Positions 34,029-42,266 of a DNA stretch of 64,000 nt are shown here, piece after piece. Origin of the DNA: Lactococcus garvieae (lineage in GTDB: Bacteria > Bacillota > Bacilli > Lactobacillales > Streptococcaceae). Each line of letters starts with the position of its first letter. Position 1 is the first letter of the stretch. The stretch covers positions 1 to 64,000 of the forward strand of contig NZ_WIVG01000002.1 in the NCBI RefSeq assembly GCF_016758115.1, in the 5' to 3' direction. The position numbers and the translations under genes were made by a program. The notes beneath the pieces are model-generated. The model had not been told where the DNA came from, did no database searches, and worked only from the letters and a program-made list of their open reading frames with translations.

Positions 34029-35828
34029 ATGTACTCAACAAACAGAAACAGGAAAAAACTAGGAATCCTTTTAGCCATACTCTCCGTTCTGCTGCTCATC
34101 TCAGGGACCTTCGCTTGGTTCTCCTTCACACAGAGAGCTATCAATGACCGCAGTGTCAGTGTCAACTTTGAAGAAGTGGGACGCCTGCACGACTACTTTG
34201 ACCGTGCCTCAGGCAACAAGGACGTCTTCGCCGAGAACTTTGGCGATGCTCCTATCTTGGTGCGCGTAAAACTCCTCGAATACATGGAAATCAATGGCGA
34301 ATCTCTAGTCCAAGCCGACCCACAAGAGGTGGCAGAGGGCAACGCAGTCCAACCCATCAAAGAAGACACGGGCACATGGACGCCTTGGACACCAGAAGCC
34401 TCAGGAAATACAGTTGGTCAACGTGTCGGACCGGGCGCCGTCTTCAATGCCCGTGCCCGCTGGACCGTAGGTTGGACTCCCCGAGCAGCCACAGACGGCT
34501 CTGGGCAGCTGAATGCTCCCTACTTCATGCCGACCTTTAACCGCGCCCGAGATAATCACAAGACAGCCGGTGCAGGCGACGGGCGTGACTGGACCCAGTC
34601 GGGAGAAGAGGCGGATACATCGGCTAGCCCTAACGGAACCAATGCCGGCGCAGATGCCACAGGGGTTACACATCCCGGGAATGGGACAGATGGTTACTGG
34701 AACAACGGCAGCACAGCCACCTCGCTCCTAGGAACACCGCCCGATACAGAAGACGGGACACATACGGCTCGCCAAACCGTCATCCAAGACCAGCCGGTCA
34801 TGTTGCTCAGTCAGTGGAATGCCCTGCCTGTTCAAGAGCGTGTCGGCAACTTCTGGGTGGTGGATCCCCAGACAGGTTGGGCTTACTGGGCCAACCTGCT
34901 CTTCCCAGAGGAAGCCACTTCCTTCCTCCTCGACCAAGCCAATCTTAATACCAGTGGCCTACGTGGAGATATTTACTATGGCATCAAGGGTGTAGCCAAC
35001 ATGGTAGCTAACACCGATGGCGACGTCTCTGCCCTTTGGGATGAAGCCCCAGAAAACCACAGCGACCTTGCCAAGCAGTTAGTAGATGAAGTACGTAATG
35101 GCTTACCTATCCTTGGTGAGATGGAGCCGGGGCAGATTTTCTCTATGCGTGGCACGCAGTATCGATATCTTGAGAATAAGGGGGACGGGAATCATCTGGT
35201 CATTCATGATGCCAGCTTATCTGCTGGACAATGGGGGACGGAGGGAACGACAAGTTACAACGGCTCCATAATTGACAGTAGAATGCGTGACTTCCATGAT
35301 GCGCTACCGAGTGTCATCAGACGACAGGTTCAACCTGTTCAAGCAACATTCCCAGATGATTTTGCCAATGCACCAACAGGGTGGTGGAATCTAGATGCGG
35401 TCCTTGATTTTGGTGGTACGCCCAATAACCCTATAGATCTTTGGGAAGGAGGACATGTTTTTTGGAAGCTGGACATGAATCATTCCTCGAAAACAGAGGC
35501 GATGCGAAATGATATCACTGCCTATACTCCAGGAGGTGAAAAGAAAGCTTTTGCTCTTTCTTTGGCTGATCTTATGAGCGTGTCTGGTCCTAACCTTGGT
35601 TTTCCAGATATGCTTTCAAGAAACGGAGTAAATAGTTCGAGCTGGGCCTTACGTACACGTGCTCGAGATAACGTAGCATGGCTAGTAATAGCTATGCAAG
35701 ATATAAGAGGTAGGGGTGGTCTTCTTGCAACTAATCGTCAACCTATTAATTCATATGATATATTCAATGTTCCTCGCCCCTCCCTCATCCTCCGCGACCA
35801 AGAAGGCGCATGGACCTCTAGTTTTTAG
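34029..35828 (+). CDS. SipW-type signal peptide surface protein, DUF6273-like C-terminus
   Basis: This exported protein has 599 residues. Its N-terminus (basic start, hydrophobic LGILLAILSVLLLISGTFAWF, then SFTQRAIND) has the GTxAWF form of SipW-cleaved signal peptides seen in TasA-like and related matrix proteins. The middle (about 100-240) is Gly/Thr/Asn/Asp-rich and low in lysine. The C-terminal part from about 340 onward (GQIFSMRGTQYRYLENKGDG ... WALRTRARDNVAWLVIAM ... VPRPSLILRD) looks like the DUF6273 type. No LPXTG anchor is seen and no SipW peptidase gene is in the window. Bases 34029-35100 are much richer in GC than neighbours, while 35260-35770 is AT-rich. AAGGAAG precedes the ATG. 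Expression is probably governed by the repeat/attenuator leader. Confidence 0.7.
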   Translation: MYSTNRNRKKLGILLAILSVLLLISGTFAWFSFTQRAINDRSVSVNFEEVGRLHDYFDRASGNKDVFAENFGDAPILVRVKLLEYMEINGESLVQADPQEVAEGNAVQPIKEDTGTWTPWTPEASGNTVGQRVGPGAVFNARARWTVGWTPRAATDGSGQLNAPYFMPTFNRARDNHKTAGAGDGRDWTQSGEEADTSASPNGTNAGADATGVTHPGNGTDGYWNNGSTATSLLGTPPDTEDGTHTARQTVIQDQPVMLLSQWNALPVQERVGNFWVVDPQTGWAYWANLLFPEEATSFLLDQANLNTSGLRGDIYYGIKGVANMVANTDGDVSALWDEAPENHSDLAKQLVDEVRNGLPILGEMEPGQIFSMRGTQYRYLENKGDGNHLVIHDASLSAGQWGTEGTTSYNGSIIDSRMRDFHDALPSVIRRQVQPVQATFPDDFANAPTGWWNLDAVLDFGGTPNNPIDLWEGGHVFWKLDMNHSSKTEAMRNDITAYTPGGEKKAFALSLADLMSVSGPNLGFPDMLSRNGVNSSSWALRTRARDNVAWLVIAMQDIRGRGGLLATNRQPINSYDIFNVPRPSLILRDQEGAWTSSF

Positions 35829-36024
35829 AAGTCCTTTTAGAGAGTGTACATGAGAGATGTCACCTCTAGAGTCAGAGTTTTGTCTAACTTTAGGGGAGGC
35901 AGTACAAGCTCTTAGGACTTGTGAGATGTTTTTGGTTGAAAAATCACAAAAAAAAAGAACCGCCTGACCTCAGAATAAAGCTTCTTAGAACATACCTGTC
36001 GTCAACTTTTATTTGGCGAGATGC

Positions 36025-36049
36025 GACTTGCTTCAAGCAAGTCCTTTTT
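36025..36049 (+). terminator. Intrinsic terminator
   Basis: GACTTGCTT and AAGCAAGTC (36025-36033 with 36035-36043) are exact complements and are followed by CTTTTTC. It lies about 200 bases after the surface-protein gene. Confidence 0.8.
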
Positions 36050-36130
36050 CATCCCTACCATAAGCATTTCTATTTCTTTCTTCAAAAGATATAAAAAAGA
36101 ATTGCACAGGATTAGAATAAGACAAAACCA

Positions 36131-36205
36131 ACGCATAACCTTTAACAAGGGCTGTTCATACGTTCTTCTACCTTGGTTAATTGTTATTGAGACGAGGTTA
36201 TGCGT
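36131..36205. repeat. Imperfect long inverted repeat
   Basis: ACGCATAACC (36131-36140) and GGTTATGCGT (36196-36205) are exact complements. Inside, TTAACAAGG and CCTTGGTTAA (36171-36180) also pair with one bulge. No open frame or T-run explains it; it might be a structured RNA or a remnant of a small mobile element. Confidence 0.55.
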
Positions 36206-36351
36206 AAAAAGAGCAAATGGTAAATGCAGTGTCCGCTACTAGGTTTAATAATGTACTCAGTGAAACTTTACTTGATATAGAAGTAAAGAGACTAAAAATG
36301 CTATAATAGATGCATAATATATAGTTATTTCACAAAGAGCATTAAAAGATT

Positions 36352-36735
36352 ATGAATATAAAGAAAGCTGCCGAGTTATCAGGTATTAAAGCAGATAACA
36401 TCAGATATTATGAGAAAATTGGATTAATTCCAAAAATTGCGCGTAAAGAAAATGGTTTACGTCATTTTACAGACCGTGACATCCATGCCTTACAGTTTGT
36501 GAAGCATATGCGTGATGCAGGGCTGAAAATAGAACCACTGACACGCTACATGAAATTAGTCATTGAAAATGGTGATGTTGAAATACGTAAAGAAATCCTC
36601 CGACAGCAAGCGGCTCAACTTAAGCTGGAGATTGAGGAAAAACAGCGTGCGTACAACTATTTGACTTATAAATTGGAACATTATGATGAAGTCATGAACC
36701 CAATTGAAGAAAATCTTGAAAATCAAGAGTTCTAG
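36352..36735 (+). CDS. MerR family transcriptional regulator
   Basis: This 127-residue protein has the N-terminal MerR winged helix (NIKKAAELSGIKADNIRYYEKIGLIP ... NGLRHFTDRDIHALQFVKHMRDAGLKIEPLTRY) and a dimerising coiled coil (about 75-110) with no cysteine sensor pattern. It is related to the AdhR/YhcZ-like group next to oxidoreductases. The neighbouring SDR gene has a promoter with a 19-bp spacer carrying a dyad, the typical MerR target, so it probably controls that gene in response to an electrophile or similar signal. The stop codon lies inside the terminator. Confidence 0.93.
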   Translation: MNIKKAAELSGIKADNIRYYEKIGLIPKIARKENGLRHFTDRDIHALQFVKHMRDAGLKIEPLTRYMKLVIENGDVEIRKEILRQQAAQLKLEIEEKQRAYNYLTYKLEHYDEVMNPIEENLENQEF

Positions 36736-36755
36736 CGGTATCGCTAGAACTTTTT
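36729..36755 (+). terminator. Terminator after merR-type gene
   Basis: GTTCTAGCG (36729-36737) and CGCTAGAAC (36742-36750) pair exactly across a 4-base loop, followed by five T; the stop codon of the regulator is in the left arm. Confidence 0.9.
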
Positions 36756-36775
36756 CGTTGCTGGTAACCTTTTTC

Positions 36776-36806
36776 TTGACTTGGAGTTCACTTCAAGGTT
36801 TATAAT
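36776..36806 (+). promoter_or_regulatory. MerR-type promoter with 19-bp spacer
   Basis: TTGACT at 36776-36781 and TATAAT at 36801-36806 are near-consensus but are 19 bases apart. Between and over them lies the dyad ACTTGGAGT / ACTTCAAGG (36779-36787 and 36790-36798). Overlong spacers with a central dyad are the hallmark of promoters that MerR proteins activate by untwisting. Confidence 0.85.
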
Positions 36807-36836
36807 GGATGTATAAATTAAGAAAAGGAGAATCAA

Positions 36837-37589
36837 ATGTCTAACTCACTTAAAGATAAAGTTGTCATCATTACTGGAGCTTCAAGTGGAATTGGTGAGG
36901 CTACAGCGAAACTTCTTGCAGAAAAAGGAGCAAGTTTAGTACTTGCTGCACGACGTGAAGATCGTCTGGCAATGCTAAAAGAAAAACTGACAGGGCAAAG
37001 TGCTTCAGTTGACTACAAGGTTACCGATGTTACTTCTGCAGAGGAAAATGCTGCACTCGTTGCTTTTGCAAAAGAAAAGTACGGCAAGGTTGATGCGATT
37101 TTCCTCAATGCAGGTATCATGCCTAGTAGTCCACTTTCAGCACTTAAGGTCAACGAGTGGAACAGCATGGTCGACATCAATCTCAAAGGCGTACTCAATG
37201 GAATCGCAGCAGTTATGCCCGAGTTTGTCAAACAAAAATCAGGTCATATTATCACAACAAGTTCAGTGGCTGGTCTGAAAGCTTATCCTAATAGTGGTGT
37301 ATACGGTGCAACAAAATGGGCAGTCCGTGAATTAATGGAGGTCTTGCGCATGGAATCAGCAATGGAAGGTACTAATATCCGTACGGCAACCATTTATCCA
37401 GCAGCAATCAACACGGAGCTGCTCAATACAATCACAGATAAAGGGACATCAGAGGGCATGGCTGCTCTGTATGAAAAGCACGGTATTAGCCCTGATGCAA
37501 TTGCTCGTATCGTTGCTTTTGCACTTGAACAACCTGAAGATGTGAACATTAGTGAGTTTACAGTTGGACCAACAAGCCAACCTTGGTAA
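36837..37589 (+). CDS. Short-chain dehydrogenase/reductase
   Basis: This classical SDR has 250 residues. The NAD(P)-binding TGASSGIGEATA is near the start, with AARRED after strand 2 suggesting NADP preference. NAG (LNAGIMPSS), the catalytic Ser in ITTSSVAG and the YGATKWAVRE motif with Tyr and Lys follow. GAAAAGGAG precedes the ATG. It is expressed from a MerR-type promoter, so it is likely a stress- or substrate-induced reductase. Substrate unknown. Confidence 0.94.
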   Translation: MSNSLKDKVVIITGASSGIGEATAKLLAEKGASLVLAARREDRLAMLKEKLTGQSASVDYKVTDVTSAEENAALVAFAKEKYGKVDAIFLNAGIMPSSPLSALKVNEWNSMVDINLKGVLNGIAAVMPEFVKQKSGHIITTSSVAGLKAYPNSGVYGATKWAVRELMEVLRMESAMEGTNIRTATIYPAAINTELLNTITDKGTSEGMAALYEKHGISPDAIARIVAFALEQPEDVNISEFTVGPTSQPW

Positions 37590-37666
37590 GGTGTCAGGAA
37601 AGAGACTATACACTATCCAACTTTAAGAAAATAGCTTAAGTCTCTAAAAAAGCATATATAAATCAG

Positions 37667-37713
37667 AAAGGGAGGCAGTCTGAAGTCGAGCGCTTTTTAT
37701 TCGCCTCTCTTTT
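37667..37713 (+). terminator. Terminator after SDR gene
   Basis: AAAGGGAGGC (37667-37676) pairs with GCCTCTCTTT (37703-37712, one G-U) around a 26-base loop and ends in T residues. Confidence 0.65.
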
Positions 37714-37759
37714 GCATTTGTTCAACGCTCAGTTACCGCTTATAGCTTTTTACAGAATA

Positions 37760-37789
37760 AAAAAGACCAGTAAATATCCTATTTACTGG
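37760..37789 (-). terminator. rpmB terminator
   Basis: The 10-bp stem CCAGTAAATA / TATTTACTGG (37767-37776 with 37780-37789) is followed on the minus strand by TCTTTTTT. Confidence 0.88.
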
Positions 37790-37808
37790 CTTTATTTATC
37801 TAAACGAC

Positions 37809-38003
37809 TTATACGCGCTCAACGCCTGCAGGCAATTTTTTCAACGCCTTAGCTGAAGCCCATACAGTTTTGAGTTCACCGTTTTCAAGAATTTGAACTT
37901 TTTGAAGATTTGGTTTAACTACACGTTTAGTTTGGTTCATCGCGTGTGAACGGTTATTACTTGACACAGTCTTGCGACCAGTAAAATAACATTCTTTTGA
38001 CAT
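37809..38003 (-). CDS. rpmB: 50S ribosomal protein L28
   Basis: Small basic ribosomal protein of 64 residues. The start [21 protein letters not shown] and the VVKPNLQKV and [13 protein letters not shown] segments are typical of bacterial L28; the zinc-finger cysteines of some L28 forms are absent apart from one. AAGGAGG precedes the ATG at 38003; the frame is open further upstream without support. It has its own promoter and a leader of about 100 bases. Confidence 0.96.
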   Translation of the reverse strand: MSKECYFTGRKTVSSNNRSHAMNQTKRVVKPNLQKVQILENGELKTVWASAKALKKLPAGVERV

Positions 38004-38110
38004 GATTTGATTCCTCCTTAAAAATTTCATGCTTTTTTTAAAGAGCATCTCTAAAAATTCAGATCTGAAATATAATTCTTACAGAAACCCTCAAAATAAC
38101 ATACCAAATT

Positions 38111-38140
38111 AGTATAACATTTTTTTATTAAAAAAATCAA
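38111..38140 (-). promoter_or_regulatory. rpmB promoter
   Basis: On the minus strand TTGATT (38135-38140) and TATACT (38111-38116) are spaced by 18 bases. Confidence 0.65.
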
Positions 38141-38184
38141 GTTTTATTTCCAAATTTCGCTAATTTTTTTATATAATAGGAGGT

Positions 38185-38832
38185 ATGGAAAATCTAATCG
38201 AGCAACTCACTGCAAAAAATAGCGAATATGTACACAGTGTCACAAAACAACTGATGCTTCTGGGAAAGTCAGATGAGGAAATTAAAGAAATCCTTAATGA
38301 AATCTTGCCCAAAATTATTGAAGGCCAAAAAGAAGGAATTCTTGCCCGTAAACTGTTGGGCGCGCCTGTAGAATTTGCAACACAATATAAAATTGAAGAC
38401 AAGGCGGAGCACCAGGAAAAAGAGAAAAACGAATCTCCTTTCTTGATGTGGCTAGATAGCGCTCTCCTTTTCTTTGGAGTAATTTCAGTTGTGATGGGGC
38501 TTATGGGGCTCTTTCAACCTCAAGCCAGTGTCTATGGGGTTCTAACAACGCTTGCCTCATCTGCTTTGGCCGGTTTGGTGATGTACTGGATGTATAAGTA
38601 CTTTTACAGTGCGCAAAGAGCACAGAAAAAAGGGAAGGGCTTTGCGATGCTTGCTTTGGCAATGGTGGCTTGGGCAGGTGTATCTGTTTTAGTCGCTTTA
38701 CTCCCTAAGTCGATCAATATCGTTCTTACGCCTTATGTTACAATCGTTCTTGGAGCAGCTGTGATGGGAATTCGTTTTCTTATTCAACGCAGATTTAACG
38801 TTCAATCATCTATGGCACGCCCAACAAAATAA
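38185..38832 (+). CDS. DUF1129 family membrane protein
   Basis: This 215-residue protein has a soluble helical N-terminal part (about 1-85; LIEQLTAKNSEYVHSVTKQLMLLGKSDEEIKEIL is the family pattern) and about four membrane segments from 88 to 200. The family is found in lactic acid bacteria and is of unknown function. AGGAGG is only one base from the ATG, and TATAAT (38172-38177) lies eight bases upstream, so the start of transcription falls at about the ATG itself. A terminator (38843-38866) follows. Confidence 0.85.
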   Translation: MENLIEQLTAKNSEYVHSVTKQLMLLGKSDEEIKEILNEILPKIIEGQKEGILARKLLGAPVEFATQYKIEDKAEHQEKEKNESPFLMWLDSALLFFGVISVVMGLMGLFQPQASVYGVLTTLASSALAGLVMYWMYKYFYSAQRAQKKGKGFAMLALAMVAWAGVSVLVALLPKSINIVLTPYVTIVLGAAVMGIRFLIQRRFNVQSSMARPTK

Positions 38833-38842
38833 GCAGAGGAAC

Positions 38843-38866
38843 CTCGCCGTGATGTGGCGAGTTTTT
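38843..38866 (+). terminator. Terminator after DUF1129 gene
   Basis: CTCGCC (38843-38848) pairs with GGCGAG (38856-38861) across a 7-base loop, then five T. Confidence 0.85.
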
Positions 38867-38888
38867 ATATTTCAATAATGTAAGATAT

Positions 38889-38917
38889 TTGCTTTCCTAT
38901 CTGTGTTAGGATAAATT
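38889..38917 (+). promoter_or_regulatory. Possible promoter of P-type ATPase gene
   Basis: TTGCTT at 38889-38894 and TAAATT at 38912-38917 are spaced by 17 bases. The -10 is weak. Confidence 0.4.
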
Positions 38918-38936
38918 TAGAGTGAGGAGAGAACTT

Positions 38937-41255
38937 ATGTTATTTAAATATGAAGGCTTGACTCAAGAAGAAGTCGAGAAACGTTTAGAAGCAGGACAAA
39001 TCAACGTTGCAAAAAATGAAAGCAGCAAAACATATGGTCAAATTTTTGCCAGTAATTTGCTGACCTTTTTTAATACAATTAACATAGTTCTTTTTGTTTT
39101 AGTCCTTTCTGTAGGTTCTTATCGAAATGCGCTTTTTATCATTGTTGTTGCAGTCAATGCAGGGATTGGTCTTCATCAGGAAATCAAGGCTCGTCGCTTG
39201 TTGGATAAGCTTTCTCTGTTAAATACAAGCAAGGTAAAGCTTTTTCGTCAAGGGAAACAGATAGAGCTAAAACAAGAAGAATTGGTACTTGGTGACATTA
39301 TCCTTCTGGGTTTGGGGGATCAAATTCCCTGTGACAGTCAGATTATAGAGGGACAGCTTGAAGTGAATGAGGCTTTACTAACGGGTGAGGCGGATGCTTT
39401 GACTAAAAAAGAAGGTGCGGAACTTTTTTCAGGAAGTTTTGTGACAAGTGGAACAGCGGTTGCACGTGTTATTCATGTGGGGAAAGACAACTATATTCAT
39501 CAACTGTCTCATGAAGCAAAAAAAATAAAGAAGCAAAAGCGCATGTTGCGTGACAGTTTAGCCAAAGTAGTACGCATCGTTAGTTTTATCATGATACCTC
39601 TGGGGATTTTGCTTTACCTGAAGCTGTTTTATGTTGTGGGTACGGGGCATAAACAAGCCGTACTAGGAACAGTCGCCGCCTTAGAAGGCATGTTTCCACA
39701 GGGACTGATTCTTTTGACCAGCATGGCTTTGACCTTGGGAGTCATTAATTTAGTGAAACAAAAAGTACTGGTTCAGGAACTGCATACAATTGATGCACTG
39801 GCGCGTGTAGATGTTCTTTGCCTAGATAAAACGGGGACAATCACGACAGGTGAAATGCGGGTTGAGTATGTTGAGGGGCTGGCAGAACAGCCTATAGAAT
39901 ATCTGAATCCTGTTGTTGGAAATTTACTAGAAAATCTCCCAGATAAAAATGCTACAGCTCAGGCTTTGAGAAAACACTTCGCTCCATCGAAGGAGCTTAA
40001 AGCCGTGCATGTTCTTCCTTTTTCATCAGAAAGGAAATACAGTGCGGTTGAGTTTACGGATGCGACGTATTATCTAGGAGCTTGGCAATTTTTATTTCCT
40101 CATGGAAATTCTAGATTGCAAAGTAAGGCGCAAAAATATGCCGAAAAAGGCTATCGTGTTTTGGCTTTGGCTCAGTCAAAAGAGCCAATCAAGACAAATT
40201 TCCTCCCAGAAGATCTGCATGCTCAAGCACTGATAGTCATTTCTGATATATTACGTGATGACGCCAAGCAGACGTTGGCGTATTTTAAAAAACAAGGAGT
40301 GGATTGTAAAATTATTTCAGGTGATGATCCGGTAACGGTCTCTGCCATCGCTAAGTCAGTTTCCTTATCGGATGCGGAGAAGTATGTTGATGTAAGCCAA
40401 GTGAAGACGGATGAAGAATTAGAATATGCAGTAGAGAACGCTCAAGTATTTGGGCGCGTGTCACCTCAGCAGAAGAAAAGAATGGTACAAATTCTTAAGC
40501 AAAAAGGGCATACAGTAGCAATGACTGGTGACGGCGTTAACGACATTTTGGCCTTCAAGGAGGCAGATTGTTCAATTGCTATGTGTGAGGGAAGTGAAGC
40601 GGCTAAACAAACAGCTAACCTGATACTTATGGATAATAATTTTTCGGCTATGCCCTATATTGTTAACGAAGGACGGCGTGTAATTAATAACTTGACTCGT
40701 ACGGGTTCTTTGTTAATGGTGCGTATGATGTTTTCAATCGCACTGACAGTTTTAACCTTATTTGTTGGGAATATATATCCTTTTGAGCCTATCCAACTAA
40801 CGGTTTTGGCAGCCTTTTTTGTTGGTATTCCGTCATTTTTCCTTAGTTTTGAGTCAGATTTCTCACAGGTGCGAGGCAGTTTTTTACGACTTTTATTTGA
40901 ACGCTCTTTTCCTGTTGGATTAAGCATTGCAGTTGGAGCAACGCTTATCGGAGGAATCGGTGCTGCTATTGGGATTTCGCAGGCGGAACTTGCGATGATG
41001 ACGATACTCTTTTCTGCTTGGAATTATATTTTGATGCAGCATAGAATATTTTGGCCGATTAAACGTTATCGCCTATGGATTTTCACGCTCACACAGATAT
41101 CTTTCTTGATTGCTCTCCTTATAGGAGCGGACTTTCTCAACTTGGCCTGGCCAAGTCTTGGGCATTTACTCTTGCTTTTACCCTTTCTTTTAGTTGCACC
41201 AGTTGCGCAGTCTCTGCTTTTGAAAAGTTCAAGCTTTATTTTTAAAAAGTTATAA
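38937..41255 (+). CDS. P-type cation-translocating ATPase
   Basis: This pump has about 772 residues and 8-10 membrane segments. The actuator motif TGEADALTKK, the phosphorylation site DKTGTITTGEM, the nucleotide-domain HVLPFSSERKYSAV and the hinge MTGDGVNDILAFKEADCSIAM are all clear. The overall pattern is of the calcium-type CtpE/Exp7-like group rather than heavy-metal pumps, since no N-terminal CxxC domain or CPC motif is seen; ion specificity is inference. The frame is open from a GTG at 38922, but GAGGAG before the ATG at 38937 fixes the start. Confidence 0.9.
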   Translation: MLFKYEGLTQEEVEKRLEAGQINVAKNESSKTYGQIFASNLLTFFNTINIVLFVLVLSVGSYRNALFIIVVAVNAGIGLHQEIKARRLLDKLSLLNTSKVKLFRQGKQIELKQEELVLGDIILLGLGDQIPCDSQIIEGQLEVNEALLTGEADALTKKEGAELFSGSFVTSGTAVARVIHVGKDNYIHQLSHEAKKIKKQKRMLRDSLAKVVRIVSFIMIPLGILLYLKLFYVVGTGHKQAVLGTVAALEGMFPQGLILLTSMALTLGVINLVKQKVLVQELHTIDALARVDVLCLDKTGTITTGEMRVEYVEGLAEQPIEYLNPVVGNLLENLPDKNATAQALRKHFAPSKELKAVHVLPFSSERKYSAVEFTDATYYLGAWQFLFPHGNSRLQSKAQKYAEKGYRVLALAQSKEPIKTNFLPEDLHAQALIVISDILRDDAKQTLAYFKKQGVDCKIISGDDPVTVSAIAKSVSLSDAEKYVDVSQVKTDEELEYAVENAQVFGRVSPQQKKRMVQILKQKGHTVAMTGDGVNDILAFKEADCSIAMCEGSEAAKQTANLILMDNNFSAMPYIVNEGRRVINNLTRTGSLLMVRMMFSIALTVLTLFVGNIYPFEPIQLTVLAAFFVGIPSFFLSFESDFSQVRGSFLRLLFERSFPVGLSIAVGATLIGGIGAAIGISQAELAMMTILFSAWNYILMQHRIFWPIKRYRLWIFTLTQISFLIALLIGADFLNLAWPSLGHLLLLLPFLLVAPVAQSLLLKSSSFIFKKL

Positions 41256-41273
41256 TCAAGCAGAATCACAGAT

Positions 41274-41307
41274 AAAAGGTCTAGAGACGATGTGTCTAGC
41301 CTTTTTT
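41274..41307 (+). terminator. Terminator after P-type ATPase gene
   Basis: AAAAGG-T-CTAGA pairs with TCTAG-CCTTTT around a 9-base loop and ends in six T. Confidence 0.8.
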
Positions 41308-41331
41308 CTTTTCTAGAAATGAAGAGTTGAG

Positions 41332-41360
41332 GTGAAATGTGAATAAAAATATGCTATAAT
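41332..41360 (+). promoter_or_regulatory. Promoter of the rml/CWPS locus
   Basis: TATAAT at 41355-41360 has a TGC extension and a GTGAAA -35 candidate at 41332-41337 (17-base spacer). It is 36 bases before rmlA. Confidence 0.65.
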
Positions 41361-41395
41361 TATGCTGATTAACTATAGAAAAAGTGAGGTAACTC

Positions 41396-42265
41396 ATGAA
41401 AGGGATTATTTTAGCAGGCGGTTCGGGGACGCGCTTGTATCCGTTGACGCGTGCAGCAAGTAAACAGCTGATGCCCGTCTATGACAAACCAATGATTTAT
41501 TATCCATTATCTACATTGATGTTGGCTGGAATCAAAGATATTTTGATTATCTCCACACCAGAAGATACACCACGTTTCCAAGAACTCTTGCAAGATGGTT
41601 CTGAATTTGGTCTTAATTTGCAGTATGCTGTTCAACCAAGTCCAGATGGTTTGGCTCAAGCATTTATCATTGGTGAGGACTTTATTGGAGATGACGCCGT
41701 TGCCCTTATCTTGGGAGATAATATTTATCACGGACCAGGCATGTCTAAGCTGCTTCAAGCAGCTGCAGCAAAAGAAAAGGGAGCAACGGTGTTTGGCTAT
41801 CAAGTGCCTGATCCAGAGCGTTTCGGTGTTGTGGAGTTTGACAAAGACATGAATGCTGTTTCTATTGAGGAAAAGCCAGAAGTACCAAAATCTGACTACG
41901 CTGTAACAGGGCTCTACTTCTATGACAATGACGTTGTAGAGATTGCTAAAAGTATCAAACCATCACCACGTGGCGAATTAGAAATCACAGATGTGAATAA
42001 AGCTTATCTCGAACGAGGCGACCTCTCTGTAGAACTTATGGGACGTGGTTTTGCGTGGCTTGATACAGGTACGCACGAAAGTCTGCTCGAAGCAGCACAA
42101 TATATTGAAACAGTTCAACGTATGCAAAATGTTATGGTTGCCAACCTTGAAGAAATTGCATGGCGTATGGGCTACATTTCAGGAGAAGCTGTGCGTGAAC
42201 TTGCACAACCTCTAAAGAAAAATGCATATGGTAAGTATTTGCTAAAATTGGTAGGTGATAAATAA
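41396..42265 (+). CDS. rmlA: Glucose-1-phosphate thymidylyltransferase
   Basis: RmlA (289 residues) makes dTDP-glucose from glucose-1-phosphate and dTTP, the first step to dTDP-rhamnose. The start [18 protein letters not shown] is the nucleotide-binding signature, and [25 protein letters not shown] and [15 protein letters not shown] are typical. It opens the rmlA-rmlC-rmlB-rmlD cluster and has its own extended -10 promoter. Confidence 0.97.
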   Translation: MKGIILAGGSGTRLYPLTRAASKQLMPVYDKPMIYYPLSTLMLAGIKDILIISTPEDTPRFQELLQDGSEFGLNLQYAVQPSPDGLAQAFIIGEDFIGDDAVALILGDNIYHGPGMSKLLQAAAAKEKGATVFGYQVPDPERFGVVEFDKDMNAVSIEEKPEVPKSDYAVTGLYFYDNDVVEIAKSIKPSPRGELEITDVNKAYLERGDLSVELMGRGFAWLDTGTHESLLEAAQYIETVQRMQNVMVANLEEIAWRMGYISGEAVRELAQPLKKNAYGKYLLKLVGDK

Positions 42266-42266
42266 A

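Larger units (their letters stand above)
35829..36351. other. Gene-free interval after surface-protein gene
   Basis: No credible gene is seen. It holds a terminator (36025-36049) and a long imperfect inverted repeat (36131-36205). A 73-codon frame at 36021-36242 starts within the terminator region, has no ribosome binding site and no recognisable pattern. TTTACTTGATATAG near 36268 and TATAAT at 36302-36307 may be part of the promoter for the MerR gene. Confidence 0.5.

Noticed and set aside
33707-34165. Minus-strand frame with repeated CVVLC units
   Set aside because: The cysteine-rich stretch is only the translation of the ACAAC tandem repeat read in reverse, and the frame overlaps the promoter and start of the surface-protein gene.
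34401-34937. Several alternative frames within the GC-rich part of the surface-protein gene
   Set aside because: High GC lowers stop codon frequency in all frames; none has start signals or sensible composition.
36021-36242. 73-codon frame after the surface-protein gene
   Set aside because: It begins in a terminator stem, has no Shine-Dalgarno sequence, crosses the inverted repeat and shows no recognisable pattern.
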